DNA of 64,000 nucleotides from Ectopseudomonas composti (GCF_001567565.1 NZ_LSSW01000006.1:1-64000), one strand, 5' to 3'; positions 28,673 through 38,463 are shown, numbered from the stretch's first letter. Numbers and translations are program-made. Notes: generated by a model not told the origin, from the sequence alone.

Positions 28673-29953
28673 ATGACCGTCGATGTACAGGGCCAGGCCC
28701 TGAGCGTACTGAGCAAGTTGGCCCAGGCCGACTGGCCGGATCGCCTGAAGGTACGCAAGTCCTTCGAGAAACTCGTTTACAGCGGTAGCCGCGCCAGTTT
28801 TCGCCTGGCGGCTGGGCGTGCGGCGAGCAAGCCGCGTGAGGCGCGTCAGACAGCGGATGACCTGTTCGATCTGTCATTCAGCGATGAGCAACAAATGCTG
28901 GTGGACATGCTGCAGGGCTTCGCCCTGGAAGTGCTGCGTCCGGTAGCGCATGAGGCGGATGCGCAGGCGCGCGTGCCGGCTGCGCTGATCAATCAGGCGC
29001 GCGAGCTGGGCTTGGCGCACTACGGCGTGGGCGAGGCGCAGGGCGGCCTGGCCGGCGAGCGCACGGTTCTGAGCAATGCGCTGATCGCCGAGAGTTTGGC
29101 GCAGGGCGACTTTTCCTTGGCCGCTGCGCTGCTGGTGCCGCTATCGGCCGCCAATTGCATTCGCCGCTGGGGAACGCCTGAACAGCAGGCCGCCTGGCTG
29201 CCGGCGTTCGTTGGCGAGCAAGGCGCGCCGGCGTTCGCCTTGGCCGTCAATGAGCCTGCTGTGCTGAGCGATCCAGGCCAGCCTACGACGCGGGCGCGCA
29301 AGCGCGGCAGGCACTATCTGCTCGACGGTGAGAAGGCGCTGGTGATTGCCGGCCTGGATGCCAGTCGGCTGGTCGTCAGCGCCCAGGCCAGTGATGGGCC
29401 GGCGCTGTTCATCGTCGAGGCGGCGAGCAAGGGTGTCAGCCGCACTGCCGAGCCCGCCATGGGACTCAAGGCCTGTGGGCTGGCGCGTGTCCAGCTGAAG
29501 GGCGTCAAGGTGTCGAGCGACTGCCGCCTGGCTGGCGATGCGTTCGACTTCACGGCCTTTCTCGATCATTCGGCATTGGCCTTCTGCGCGCTGGCCGTGG
29601 GCACGGCCCAGGCTGCGCTGGATTACGTGACGACATACTGCAACGAGCGCCAAGCCTTCGGTGAGCCGATCAGCCACCGCCAGGGCGTGGCTTTCATGGT
29701 GGCCGATATCGCCATCGAGCTGGATGCCATGCGCCTGCTGCTGTGGCGTGCCTGCGCCCGTGCCGAGGCCGGTCAGCCCTTCCATCGCGAGGCCTACCTG
29801 GCGCGTCTGCTGTGTGCCGAGAAGGCGATGAAAATCGGCTCCGACGCCGTGCAACTGCTCGGTGGCCACGGTTTTACTCAGGAGCACCCGGTCGAGCGCT
29901 GGTATCGCGATCTGCGCAGTGTCGCCGTGCTTGCCGGCGGTTTGCACCTTTGA
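28673..29953 (+). CDS. Acyl-CoA dehydrogenase family protein
   Basis: This 426-residue flavoprotein of the acyl-CoA dehydrogenase fold probably acts in fatty-acid or branched-chain acyl-CoA oxidation. An atypical N-terminal segment of about 60 residues precedes the dehydrogenase core. The C-terminal part has FGEPISHRQGVAFMVADIAI near residue 330 and the signature QLLGGHGFTQEHPVERWYRD near residue 395. The middle domain is diverged (ARKRGRHYLLDGEKALVIAG). Its partner gene starts 13 bp downstream, so the two may form a heteromeric enzyme. The substrate cannot be told from sequence. Confidence 0.88.
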   Translation: MTVDVQGQALSVLSKLAQADWPDRLKVRKSFEKLVYSGSRASFRLAAGRAASKPREARQTADDLFDLSFSDEQQMLVDMLQGFALEVLRPVAHEADAQARVPAALINQARELGLAHYGVGEAQGGLAGERTVLSNALIAESLAQGDFSLAAALLVPLSAANCIRRWGTPEQQAAWLPAFVGEQGAPAFALAVNEPAVLSDPGQPTTRARKRGRHYLLDGEKALVIAGLDASRLVVSAQASDGPALFIVEAASKGVSRTAEPAMGLKACGLARVQLKGVKVSSDCRLAGDAFDFTAFLDHSALAFCALAVGTAQAALDYVTTYCNERQAFGEPISHRQGVAFMVADIAIELDAMRLLLWRACARAEAGQPFHREAYLARLLCAEKAMKIGSDAVQLLGGHGFTQEHPVERWYRDLRSVAVLAGGLHL

Positions 29954-29966
29954 GAGGAGTGCCTGC

Positions 29967-31178
29967 ATGAATCTGGAAACCCCGAAGAAATTCCGCGGCC
30001 TGCAGCACCAGGCCGGGCAGGTGGCCAAACATTATTTCCGGCCTATCTCGCGCAAGTACGACAAGGCCGAACACGCCTATCCCAAGGAGCTGGATCTGCT
30101 CGCCGCGCTGCTCGACGGCATGAACGAAGGCTCGCCCGATGCGGTCGGCGCCGGCTCGGCCAGCAAGCGCGGGGCGGCCCGCGAGCAGCAGGAAGGCATC
30201 AAGAACGGCGGCAATATGGCGGCGCTGCTCGGTGTGATGGAGTTGTGCTGGGGCGACGTCGGGCTGCTTTTGGCCATGCCGCGCCAGGGGCTCGGCAATG
30301 CGGCGATTGCGGCGGTGGCCAACGATGAACAGCTCGCGCGCCTGGGCCGGACCTGGGCCGCCATGGCCATCACCGAGCCGGGCTGCGGCTCCGATTCCGC
30401 AGCGATTCGCACCACGGCAGTGAGGGACGGCGATCATTACATCCTCAATGGCGAGAAGATCTTCGTCACGTCCGGAGAGCGGGCGGATTCGGTCGTGGTG
30501 TGGGCCAGCCTGGACAAGAGCCTGGGGCGAGCGGCGATCAAATCCTTCGTGGTCGAGAAGGGAACGCCTGGGATGACGGTTACGCGTCTGGAGAAGAAGC
30601 TGGGGATCAAGGCGTCCGACACCGCTTCGATCAGCTTCAGCGACTGCCGGGTGCCGGCAGCCAACCTGTTGGGCAATGCCGAGATCGACGTGCAGAAGGG
30701 CTTTGCCGGGGTCATGGAAACCTTCGACAACACCCGGCCGCTGGTCGCCGGCATGGCTGTCGGTGTCGCGCGCGCAGCGCTGGAGCGTGCCCGTGAACTG
30801 TTGAACAAGGCGGGTTGCCGTCTCGACTACGGCAAGCCGCTGCTCTGTGTCACTCACGCCGAGGCCACGCTGTATCGCCTGGAAGCGGAGTGGGAGGCGG
30901 CGCGGCTGCTGACGCTCAAGGCTGCCTGGATGGCCGACAACAAGTTGCCCAATTCGAAAGAGGCCTCCATCGCCAAGGCCAAGGCTGGGCGCGTGGCCAG
31001 TGAAGTGACGCTCAAGTGCGTCGAGCTGGCCGGTGCGCTGGGTTATGGCGAGGATGAGCTGTTGGAGAAGTGGGCCCGCGACTCGAAGATTCTCGATATC
31101 TTCGAAGGCACGCAGCAGATTCAGTTGCTGATCGTCGCGCGCCGGCTGCTGGGCAAGAGCTCCAGTGAGCTCAAATAG
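29967..31178 (+). CDS. Acyl-CoA dehydrogenase
   Basis: This 403-residue enzyme is the second of a pair. It has the family signatures AAMAITEPGCGSDSAAIRTT (FAD/substrate region, about residues 130-150) and YILNGEKIFVTSGERAD. The C-terminal part ends with ILDIFEGTQQIQLLIVARRL. I chose ATG 29967, preceded by GAGAGGAG; the longer frame from 29862 lies inside the upstream gene. The P. aeruginosa equivalents are PA4995/PA4994 as I recall, next to hldE as here. A bidirectional terminator follows. Confidence 0.9.
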   Translation: MNLETPKKFRGLQHQAGQVAKHYFRPISRKYDKAEHAYPKELDLLAALLDGMNEGSPDAVGAGSASKRGAAREQQEGIKNGGNMAALLGVMELCWGDVGLLLAMPRQGLGNAAIAAVANDEQLARLGRTWAAMAITEPGCGSDSAAIRTTAVRDGDHYILNGEKIFVTSGERADSVVVWASLDKSLGRAAIKSFVVEKGTPGMTVTRLEKKLGIKASDTASISFSDCRVPAANLLGNAEIDVQKGFAGVMETFDNTRPLVAGMAVGVARAALERARELLNKAGCRLDYGKPLLCVTHAEATLYRLEAEWEAARLLTLKAAWMADNKLPNSKEASIAKAKAGRVASEVTLKCVELAGALGYGEDELLEKWARDSKILDIFEGTQQIQLLIVARRLLGKSSSELK

Positions 31179-31210
31179 AGCGTTGCAAGGTCTCGCGCAG
31201 TAAAAGAAAA

Positions 31211-31233
31211 AGCCCGCAATAGCGGGCTTTTTT
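31211..31233. terminator. Bidirectional intrinsic terminator
   Basis: The stem AGCCCGC (31211-31217), loop AATA and GCGGGCT (31222-31228) is followed by six T (31228-31233). It is preceded by an A-rich run at 31202-31210, so it can stop transcription from both the acyl-CoA dehydrogenases and the convergent lipoprotein gene. Confidence 0.9.
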
Positions 31234-31235
31234 GC

Positions 31236-31955
31236 TTAGAAACGGAAGACTTCCGTATCGATCTTGATAGGTTCTGCCACCGGGATTTTCGGCCCGGGGG
31301 CAGGTTCCTGTGGTTTGGCTTTGGCCATCGGCGTCTTCTTGCGTGACGGTTCAGGCGCCGGATCTGCCGCCGCGATGGGCTGAATGGCCACCGCCAGCTC
31401 GGCTGCCAGGCGTTGCAGCAGGGCGCTTTGCGCCTTGACCTGTTCAGCCAGAGGACCGCTGTGCGGTTCTTCCAGGCGAATCAGACGGCTGTCGCGCAGT
31501 TGCCCACGGCGATCCAGCAGGCGCCATTGCGCCTCCAGCACAGCCGGCTGGGTCGGGCCGGAATCCAGGCGGGTGATGGTCAGCATGACCTGCGCATCGG
31601 CACTGAAACCGGGAGCTGCCGGCGCCAGAACCAGGCGCTGGCTATCCAGGCGCCAGGCCAGCTGGCGCAGCATCTGCTGGTCGATATCGTTGGCCAGGCC
31701 ACTGGCCCAGCGCGCGTTCTGGGCCACGACCAGGCTGCCGTCGGCCTGACGTTGCAGCAGATTTTGCTGACGCAGGTAATCGGCCACGCTGATCGGGCCG
31801 ACCAGCACGGTCACACCATTGTCCTTGGTGGGAGTTACGGCCTTGCCGCCGTCCAGTTGGTAAAGGGGAACCGGCTTCTGCTGCAGCAGGCTGCAACCGC
31901 TCAATACGAGCAGCGCGGTCAGAAGCAGGGCCACAGGGCGTACTACAGTCATCAT
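31236..31955 (-). CDS. PqiC/ABC_trans_aux family outer-membrane lipoprotein
   Basis: The 239-residue protein has a lipoprotein signal, with a hydrophobic stretch ending in lipobox LSGC (Cys 21). The mature part fits the DUF330/PqiC family of auxiliary lipoproteins of MCE or ABC lipid transporters, with VPLYQLDGGKAV, VGPISVADYLRQQNLL and ARWASGLANDIDQQMLRQLA. The C-terminus has a Pro/Lys-rich tail. I chose ATG 31955, which gives a proper signal peptide; the longer frame from 32051 adds a non-signal extension. No MCE or permease gene is adjacent, so the partner is unknown. It converges on the acyl-CoA dehydrogenase pair. Confidence 0.82.
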   Translation of the reverse strand: MMTVVRPVALLLTALLVLSGCSLLQQKPVPLYQLDGGKAVTPTKDNGVTVLVGPISVADYLRQQNLLQRQADGSLVVAQNARWASGLANDIDQQMLRQLAWRLDSQRLVLAPAAPGFSADAQVMLTITRLDSGPTQPAVLEAQWRLLDRRGQLRDSRLIRLEEPHSGPLAEQVKAQSALLQRLAAELAVAIQPIAAADPAPEPSRKKTPMAKAKPQEPAPGPKIPVAEPIKIDTEVFRF

Positions 31956-32010
31956 CAATCCCAGGCAGCCGCTTCTGGGGCAGCTGCACATCGATCCCAT
32001 ATCATTCAGG

Positions 32011-32030
32011 GGGTCATTTGCGCATGACCC
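32011..32030. other. Perfect hairpin between lipoprotein gene and parC
   Basis: The arms GGGTCAT (32011-32017) and ATGACCC (32024-32030) are perfect inverted repeats around TTGCGC. The element lies in the 171-bp gap downstream of parC and upstream of the lipoprotein gene. It has no T-tract on either strand, so it could be an operator or a Rho-dependent 3' hairpin rather than an intrinsic terminator. Confidence 0.4.
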
Positions 32031-32126
32031 AGGGCGCGTATCATCCGTCAAACCGCGCTATGACTCCAGCCTTGGCTGCTTGCCGGTCGCGCGGGTTTTC
32101 TGGAAGAACGAGGCGTGTTGCCGACG

Positions 32127-34376
32127 CTATTCCACCAGAAGCTGGTCGACACGCTGGAAGCCACGCGGCAGCTTGTTGCCACGGCGGCCGCGCTCGCCCT
32201 TGTAGTGCTCCAGGTCGTCGGCTTTGAGTGTCAGGGTACGCTTCCCGGCCTGCAAAACCAAACTGGCGCCGCTGGGCAGCACGGCCAGATCGGTCAGGTA
32301 TTCCTCGCGCGAGGCCACGCGTTCGCCGGGAATGCCGATGATCTTGTTGCCCTTGCCTTTACCCAGTTGCGGCAGATCGGTGACCTTGAACAGCAGCAGG
32401 CGGCCTTCGGTGGTCACCGCGGCCAGCCAGTCGTTGTCGAGATTGCTGACGGGTTTGGGCGGGACCACCTTGGCGCCGTTGGGCAGGGTCAGCAGCGCCT
32501 TGCCTGCCTTGTTCTTGGCCTGCAGGTCCTCGCCCTTGACCACGAAGCCGTAGCCGGCGTCGGAAGCGATGACATACAGCGCGCTGTCTTCCGGCAGCAT
32601 CACGCATTCGAAACTGGCGCCTGACGGCGGCGTCAGGCGGCCGGTCAGCGGTTCACCCTGGCCACGCGCTGATGGCAGGCTGTGGGCCGTCAGCGAATAA
32701 CTGCGGCCAGTCGAATCGATAAATACCGCGTACTGATTCGAGCGCCCCGGTGCTGCCGCCTTGAAGCCGTCGCCTGCCTTGTAGGAAAGACCCGTGGCGT
32801 CGATGTCGTGGCCCTTGGCGCAGCGCACCCAACCTTTTTCCGAGAGCACCACGGTGACCGGTTCGGTCGGCATCAGCTCGGTTTCCGACAGGGCCTTGGC
32901 CTCGGCGCGAGCGACGATCGGCGAGCGGCGGTCATCGCCGTACTTCTCGGCGTCTTCGATGATTTCCTTGCGCACCAGCTTCTTCAGCTTGGCTTCGCTG
33001 CCGAGCAGGGCCAGCAGCTTCTCGCGCTCCTTGGCCAGGTCATCCTGCTCGCCACGGATCTTCATTTCTTCCAGGCGGGCCAGCTGGCGCAGGCGGGTGT
33101 CGAGGATGTAGTCGGCCTGCACATCGGTGAGGCCGAAGGTTTCCATCAGCACCGGCTTGGGCGAATCCTCGCTGCGGATGATGCGGATCACTTCGTCGAG
33201 GTTGAGGAAGGCGATGAGCAAGCCTTCCAACAGGTGCAGGCGCTTCTCGACTTTGTCCAGGCGGAACTGCAGACGCCGGCGCACGGTACCGACGCGGTAC
33301 ACCAGCCATTCACTGAGCAGGGTGCGCAGATCCTTGACCTGCGGCTTGCCGTCGAGGCCGATGACGTTGGTGTTGACCCGATAGCTGGACTCCAGATCGG
33401 TGGTGGCGAACAGGTGAGTCATCAGCTCATCGGCATCCACACGGTTGGAGCGCGGGATGATGACGATGCGGGTCGGGTTCTCGTGGTCGGACTCGTCGCG
33501 CAGGTCGGCGACCATCGGCAGCTTCTTGGCCTGCATCTGCCCGGCGATCTGCTCCAGTACCTTGGCCCCGGAGACCTGATGCGGCAGTGCGGTGACGACA
33601 ATGTCGCCGTCCTCGACGCGATAGACGGCGCGCATGCGCACCGAGCCGCGGCCGGTCTCGTAGATCTTCAGCAGGTCGGCCTTGGGCGTGATGACCTCGG
33701 CCTCGGTCGGGAAGTCCGGGCCCTGGATATGTTCGCAGAGCTGCTCGACGGTGGCGCCGGGCTCATCGAGCAGGCGTACGCAGGCGCTCGCGACTTCGCG
33801 CAGGTTATGCGGCGGCACGTCGGTGGCCATGCCCACGGCGATGCCGGTGGTGCCATTGAGCAGCAGGTTGGGCAGGCGCGCCGGCAGGGTCGCCGGCTCG
33901 TTCATCGTGCCGTCGAAGTTCGGCACCCAGTCGACCGTGCCCTGGCCGAGCTCGGTGAGCAGCACTTCCGAGTAACGCGACAGACGCGCCTCGGTGTAGC
34001 GCATGGCGGCGAAGGATTTGGGATCGTCCGGCGCACCCCAGTTGCCCTGGCCATCGACCAGCGTATAGCGATAGCTGAACGGCTGCGCCATCAGCACCAT
34101 GGCCTCGTAGCAGGCGCTGTCGCCATGCGGGTGGAACTTGCCGAGCACGTCACCGACGGTACGCGCCGATTTCTTGTGCTTGGAGTCGGCGTCCAGACCC
34201 AGCTCGCTCATGGCGTAGATGATGCGGCGCTGCACGGGCTTGAGGCCGTCGCCGATATGCGGCAGGGCGCGGTCCATGATCACGTACATGGAGTAGTTGA
34301 GATAAGCCTGCTCGGTGAAGTCGGCGAGTGACCGGCGTTCAACGCCTTCCAGGCTCAAATCGAGGGATTCGCTCAT
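32127..34376 (-). CDS. parC: DNA topoisomerase IV subunit A
   Basis: ParC cuts and rejoins DNA to unlink daughter chromosomes. The 749-residue protein has the GyrA/ParC breakage-reunion domain. Its catalytic Tyr 127 is in [17 protein letters not shown], and the quinolone-determining region is [13 protein letters not shown] (residues 81-93). The residues at the usual resistance positions are Ser 87 and Glu 91, the wild-type state in P. aeruginosa numbering. The C-terminal beta-pinwheel is present. The gene lies in an operon with parE and two envelope genes between them; the upstream aspartic protease gene ends 7 bp before its ATG. Confidence 0.96.
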   Translation of the reverse strand: MSESLDLSLEGVERRSLADFTEQAYLNYSMYVIMDRALPHIGDGLKPVQRRIIYAMSELGLDADSKHKKSARTVGDVLGKFHPHGDSACYEAMVLMAQPFSYRYTLVDGQGNWGAPDDPKSFAAMRYTEARLSRYSEVLLTELGQGTVDWVPNFDGTMNEPATLPARLPNLLLNGTTGIAVGMATDVPPHNLREVASACVRLLDEPGATVEQLCEHIQGPDFPTEAEVITPKADLLKIYETGRGSVRMRAVYRVEDGDIVVTALPHQVSGAKVLEQIAGQMQAKKLPMVADLRDESDHENPTRIVIIPRSNRVDADELMTHLFATTDLESSYRVNTNVIGLDGKPQVKDLRTLLSEWLVYRVGTVRRRLQFRLDKVEKRLHLLEGLLIAFLNLDEVIRIIRSEDSPKPVLMETFGLTDVQADYILDTRLRQLARLEEMKIRGEQDDLAKEREKLLALLGSEAKLKKLVRKEIIEDAEKYGDDRRSPIVARAEAKALSETELMPTEPVTVVLSEKGWVRCAKGHDIDATGLSYKAGDGFKAAAPGRSNQYAVFIDSTGRSYSLTAHSLPSARGQGEPLTGRLTPPSGASFECVMLPEDSALYVIASDAGYGFVVKGEDLQAKNKAGKALLTLPNGAKVVPPKPVSNLDNDWLAAVTTEGRLLLFKVTDLPQLGKGKGNKIIGIPGERVASREEYLTDLAVLPSGASLVLQAGKRTLTLKADDLEHYKGERGRRGNKLPRGFQRVDQLLVE

Positions 34377-34383
34377 GCGGGCC

Positions 34384-34908
34384 TCATTGCAAGGTTGATT
34401 GGCGCAGCACCAGGGTGCCGCCCTTTTGACTGAATTCGAGTTGCTTCAGGGCGCTCATGCCCAGCAGCACTTCGTCGCCGTCCATGCCGGGTGCGATCAA
34501 GGCGGCGACGTCGCGCAGCTCGATATCGCCCAGGCGCAGGCTGTCCAGGCGCGTGCGGTGCCCGGTGGCGCGGCCGTTGGCGGTGCTGATGATGATCGGT
34601 GCTCCGCGTTGCAGGCCCAGTTGCTCGGCAACTGCGCTGGGGATCGCCACCTGGGTGGCACCGGTGTCGAGCAGGAAGGTCACTTCATGCCCATCGATCT
34701 GACCATTGACCACGTAATGCCCCTGCCGACTGCTGGCCAGGCTGACTTCGACGAAGCCATTGCCATGCACCGACTGCGGCGTCTGGTTGGGGTTGTGCTG
34801 GCGATCTTCCCAATTGCCGAAGAAATGCGTGGCCAGCAGCAGGCCCGCGCCCCAGGCGAGCACCCACATCACCCGTCCGGCGCGACGACCGGGCGTCTGC
34901 TCGCTCAC
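34384..34908 (-). CDS. Retropepsin-like clan AA aspartic protease, membrane anchored
   Basis: The 174-residue protein has one N-terminal membrane segment at about residues 12-30. A retropepsin-type domain follows, with the active-site triad in [13 protein letters not shown] (Asp 81) and the flap-like [14 protein letters not shown]. This fits the TIGR02281 family of single-domain bacterial aspartic proteases, which would work as a dimer facing the periplasm. Its start overlaps the end of the esterase-like gene by 4 bp, and parC follows 7 bp after its stop. Its substrate is unknown. Confidence 0.85.
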   Translation of the reverse strand: MSEQTPGRRAGRVMWVLAWGAGLLLATHFFGNWEDRQHNPNQTPQSVHGNGFVEVSLASSRQGHYVVNGQIDGHEVTFLLDTGATQVAIPSAVAEQLGLQRGAPIIISTANGRATGHRTRLDSLRLGDIELRDVAALIAPGMDGDEVLLGMSALKQLEFSQKGGTLVLRQSTLQ

Positions 34909-35888
34909 GGGCGCCGGCTCCAGCCGCCCTTGGGCGCGTTGAGACGCCAGACGATGGGGCGCTCCTCACCGTCGGCGCGGGCCTGGCTGCCGTTGTCGAT
35001 GCCGATCCAGGCGCCGTCCTTGTCGATCCATAACGCCTCGGCCATGCCGTAGTCCGGCGTGTAGCGACGCGGCTCGGTCAAGGCCTCGGCGGCGAACGAC
35101 CAGCAGATGTCCGCGACGCCGTCGCTCAGGGTGCGGCGGCAGATGCGATGAGCCTGGCGCTCCAGGGTGAAGAGCTTTTCGCCGAAATAGGCCAGACCGG
35201 AGAAGTCACGTGGTGCCGCGTGGCCGCCGAGTGCTTCTGGCGAGGCTTCTTCGCCGCTTTCGCTGTTCAGCACGCAGCCGCCGGTGCAGCGCCAGCTGTT
35301 ACCGCGCTGATGTAGCACGGTCAGGCCACGGCGGCGCTGCTCTGCCGCCAGCCACAGGCGTTCGCCTGCGGGGTCGATGGCGATGCCTTCGAAACCCTGG
35401 TTGAAGTGCAGCAGCATGCCGCTGGCACGCGCCTGGCGTACCAGGCCGCTCGGCAGGTTGAGCCACTGCGTGCTGCCGTTGCTGCTGATCTGCAACACGG
35501 CAGCGCGGGTTTCGCTGACCAGGTAGCGATTGCCTTGCGCGTCGCAGGACATCCCCTCGAAATCCAGCGTGCCGCCACGCACCAGCCCGGCGGCCCAGTT
35601 ACGCATGCGCAGGCCCCAGGGCAGGGCGCTCTCGGGCGGCTCCGGGGCGACGAAGGTTTCCGCCTCGGCGCGCAGCAGGCCTTCTTCACGGTGCAGTTGA
35701 TAGATGCGCTCGTCGTCACGGTCGGAGACCGCCCACAGCGTCTCGCCGCACAGGGCCAGGCCGGAAAGGTTGCCGCTGGGCATGTCCGCCACCGGGTATT
35801 CAGCCTGCAGTTGCAGCTCTTCCAGCGCCACCGGCTCGGCGTTGGCGACGCCGGCCAGCAGACCGAGTGCCAGGAGGTGACTGCGCAT
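34905..35888 (-). CDS. Esterase-like activity of phytase family protein, secreted
   Basis: This 327-residue protein starts with a short signal peptide (MRSHLLALGLLAGVANA, cleavage near residue 17). A beta-propeller-like domain of the phytase-esterase type follows, with SGLALCGETLWAVSDRDDER, DFEGMSCDAQGNRYLVSE and QGFEGIAIDPAGERLWLAAE repeats. The C-terminal IGIDNGSQARADGEERPIVW is conserved in the family. The start overlaps the parE stop as ATGA. Location should be the periplasm. The natural substrate is not evident; a phosphate ester is only suggested by the family name. Confidence 0.82.
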   Translation of the reverse strand: MRSHLLALGLLAGVANAEPVALEELQLQAEYPVADMPSGNLSGLALCGETLWAVSDRDDERIYQLHREEGLLRAEAETFVAPEPPESALPWGLRMRNWAAGLVRGGTLDFEGMSCDAQGNRYLVSETRAAVLQISSNGSTQWLNLPSGLVRQARASGMLLHFNQGFEGIAIDPAGERLWLAAEQRRRGLTVLHQRGNSWRCTGGCVLNSESGEEASPEALGGHAAPRDFSGLAYFGEKLFTLERQAHRICRRTLSDGVADICWSFAAEALTEPRRYTPDYGMAEALWIDKDGAWIGIDNGSQARADGEERPIVWRLNAPKGGWSRRP

Positions 35889-37786
35889 CAGGCCAGTACC
35901 TCGGCCAGGTTGCCTTTGCTTTCCAGCCAGCTCTTGCGATCACTGGCGCGCTTCTTCGCCAGCAGCATGTCCATCACTTCGCGCGTGCCTTCGAAATCAT
36001 CCAGGGTCAGCTGCACCAGGCGCCGGGTGTTCGGGTCCATGGTGGTTTCGCGCAGTTGCGGCGGGTTCATCTCGCCGAGGCCCTTGAAGCGAGTGACCTG
36101 CGGCTTGCCGCGGCGTTTCTCGGCGACCAGGCGGTCGAGAATGCCATCGCGCTCGGCGTCGTCCAGGGCGTAGAAAATCTCCTTGCCCAGGTCGATGCGG
36201 TACAGCGGCGGCATGGCCACGTAGACATGGCCGGCATCGACCAGCGGGCGGAAGTGGCGCACGAACAGGGCGCAGAGCAGGGTGGCGATGTGCAGACCGT
36301 CGGAGTCGGCGTCGGCGAGGATGCAGATCTTGCCGTAGCGCAGTTGGCTGAGGTCGTTGGAGCCTGGATCGATGCCGATGGCCACGGCGATATCGTGCAC
36401 TTCCTGCGAGGCCAGCACTTCGCTGCCATCGACTTCCCAGGTGTTCAGAATCTTGCCGCGCAGCGGCATGATGGCCTGGAATTCCTTGTCGCGCGCCTGC
36501 TTGGCGCTGCCGCCGGCGGAGTCACCCTCGACCAGGAACAGTTCGCAGCGCAGCGGGTTCTGCCCCGCGCAGTCGGCCAGTTTGCCGGGCAGTGCCGGTC
36601 CCTGGGTGATCTTCTTGCGCTCGACCTTCTTACCCGCCTTGAGACGCCGCCCGGCATTGCTGATGGCTAGTTCGGCCAGGGCCAGGCCGGTTTCCGGGTT
36701 GGCGTTGAGCCACAGGCTGAAGGCGTCCTTGACCACACCGGAGACGAACGCGGCGGCCTCGCGCGAGGACAGGCGTTCCTTGGTCTGGCCGGAGAACTGG
36801 GCGTCCTGCATCTTCATCGAGAGGACGAAGGCGATACGCTCCCAGACGTCTTCCGGCGCCAGTTTGACGCCACGCGGCAGCAGGTTGCGGAACTCGCAGA
36901 ACTCGCGCATGGCATCGAGCAGGCCCTGGCGCAGGCCGTTGACGTGAGTGCCGCCCTGCGCGGTGGGGATCAGGTTGACGTAGCTTTCCTGCACTGCGTC
37001 GCCGCCTTCGGGCAGCCACAGCAGGGCCCAGTCCACCGCCTCCTTGTTGCCGGCCAGGGTGCCGCAGAAGGGCTCGGCGGGCAGGCGCTCGAACTCGCTG
37101 ACGGCATCGACCAGATAGGAACGCAGACCGTCCTCGTAATGCCACTCGACCTTCTCGCCGGCGGCCTTGTCCTCGAACGTCACGGACAGGCCCGGGCACA
37201 GCACGGCCTTGGCCTTGAGCACATGCTTGAGGCGGCTGACGGAGAACTTGAAGGAGTCGAAGTACTTGGCGTCCGGCCAGAAATGCACGCTGGTGCCGGT
37301 GTTGCGCTTGCCCACCGTGCCGATGACTGCCAGCTCGCTGGCCTTGAAGCCGTCGGCGAAACTCATCTGGTACTCGTTGCCATCGCGCTTGACGGTGACC
37401 ACCACGCGGGTCGACAGGGCGTTGACCACGCTGATGCCGACGCCGTGCAGGCCGCCGGAGAACTGGTAGTTCTTGTTGCTGAACTTGCCGCCGGCATGCA
37501 GCTTGGTGAGGATCAGCTCCACGCCCGGCACGCCTTCTTCCGGGTGGATGTCCACCGGCATGCCGCGGCCGTCGTCGAGCACTTCCAGTGAGTTGTCCTC
37601 ATGGAGGATCACCTGGATGGTCTTGGCGTGTCCGGCCAGGGCTTCGTCGACGCTGTTGTCGATCACTTCCTGGGCCAGGTGGTTGGGGCGCGTGGTATCG
37701 GTGTACATGCCCGGGCGCTTGCGCACCGGGTCGAGGCCGGAAAGGACTTCGATGGCGTCTGCGTTATAGGCGTTCTGCTGGGCCAT
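35888..37786 (-). CDS. parE: DNA topoisomerase IV subunit B
   Basis: ParE is the ATPase subunit of topoisomerase IV. The 632-residue protein has the GHKL ATPase domain, with NSVDEALAGHA (catalytic Glu), DDGRGMPVDIH and GGLHGVGISVVNALS. The TOPRIM domain follows with LVEGDSAGGSAKQARD and DADSDGLHIATLL. It ends KGNLAEVLA. Upstream (at higher coordinates) lies yqiA, whose stop is 15 bp from the parE ATG. The set yqiA-parE-esterase-protease-parC reads as one minus-strand operon. Confidence 0.96.
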   Translation of the reverse strand: MAQQNAYNADAIEVLSGLDPVRKRPGMYTDTTRPNHLAQEVIDNSVDEALAGHAKTIQVILHEDNSLEVLDDGRGMPVDIHPEEGVPGVELILTKLHAGGKFSNKNYQFSGGLHGVGISVVNALSTRVVVTVKRDGNEYQMSFADGFKASELAVIGTVGKRNTGTSVHFWPDAKYFDSFKFSVSRLKHVLKAKAVLCPGLSVTFEDKAAGEKVEWHYEDGLRSYLVDAVSEFERLPAEPFCGTLAGNKEAVDWALLWLPEGGDAVQESYVNLIPTAQGGTHVNGLRQGLLDAMREFCEFRNLLPRGVKLAPEDVWERIAFVLSMKMQDAQFSGQTKERLSSREAAAFVSGVVKDAFSLWLNANPETGLALAELAISNAGRRLKAGKKVERKKITQGPALPGKLADCAGQNPLRCELFLVEGDSAGGSAKQARDKEFQAIMPLRGKILNTWEVDGSEVLASQEVHDIAVAIGIDPGSNDLSQLRYGKICILADADSDGLHIATLLCALFVRHFRPLVDAGHVYVAMPPLYRIDLGKEIFYALDDAERDGILDRLVAEKRRGKPQVTRFKGLGEMNPPQLRETTMDPNTRRLVQLTLDDFEGTREVMDMLLAKKRASDRKSWLESKGNLAEVLA

Positions 37787-37801
37787 AGGGTCTCTTGTTC
37801 A

Positions 37802-38413
37802 TCAATTGAATGCGGAAAAGTCGGTATCGCGCCAAAGTGTGGCGTTAATGCCGGCGAAAGCGAAGAGCGTTGGCAGGCGTTCGGCAAAGCCCTGGAAGCC
37901 GTGGTCGCCACCGGCCTGGATGCGCAGGGCGCAGGCGCGGTAGTAACGCTCGGCGTCGCGGTAATCGAGGGTTTCGTCGCCGCTCTGCAGCCAGATCTGA
38001 TAGCGCGTCGGATCGTCTGGCGGCGCGACCTCGAACTCGGCCAAGGCACTGACATGATCGGCGGTCAGGTCCCAGGTCTCGTCGCTGTAGTGGTTTTTCT
38101 GCGGGCCCAGGTAGCCGTCGAAGCGCAGGTGCGGCCGTACCGCCGGATTGACCAGCAGCGCCTTGAGCCCGTGTTGCTCCGCCAGATAGGTGGCGTAATA
38201 GCCACCCAGGGAGCTGCCCACCAGCAGTGGCGCGCCCAGTTCGCCGATCAGCGCCTGCAACTGCGCCATGGCCTGGCGCGGATGATGGTGCAGGGCTGGT
38301 ACGCGCAACTGGTTTTCCAGGCCCAAATGAGCCATGGCGCGGCTCAGCTGGCTTGCCTTGTGCGAGGCTGGCGAGCTGTTCAGGCCGTGGATATAGAGGA
38401 TGGATGCGGTCAT
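37802..38413 (-). CDS. yqiA: YqiA-type alpha/beta-hydrolase (esterase)
   Basis: This 203-residue small alpha/beta hydrolase belongs to the YqiA/YcfP group, known in E. coli as an acyl-CoA thioesterase/esterase. The nucleophile elbow is GSSLGG (Ser 68) after ILYIHGLNSSP. The acid is probably in QSGDETLDYRD, and the catalytic His in GGDHGFQGF near residue 176. It sits upstream of parE, an arrangement also seen in enterics (cpdA-yqiA-parE). There is no signal peptide, so it is cytoplasmic. Confidence 0.88.
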   Translation of the reverse strand: MTASILYIHGLNSSPASHKASQLSRAMAHLGLENQLRVPALHHHPRQAMAQLQALIGELGAPLLVGSSLGGYYATYLAEQHGLKALLVNPAVRPHLRFDGYLGPQKNHYSDETWDLTADHVSALAEFEVAPPDDPTRYQIWLQSGDETLDYRDAERYYRACALRIQAGGDHGFQGFAERLPTLFAFAGINATLWRDTDFSAFN

Positions 38414-38440
38414 GGAGCGGGAGGCTACTCGTCCGGGGCC

Positions 38441-38463
38441 TCAAGCTGCAAGCTTCAAGCTGA
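38441..38463. repeat. Short palindromic AGCTTGAAGCT-type repeat
   Basis: The stretch TCAAGCTGCAAGCTTCAAGC and following bases, between cpdA and yqiA, contains interlocking CAAGCT/AGCTTG units. Such short repeats are common between genes in Pseudomonas. No function is suggested by sequence. Confidence 0.45.
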
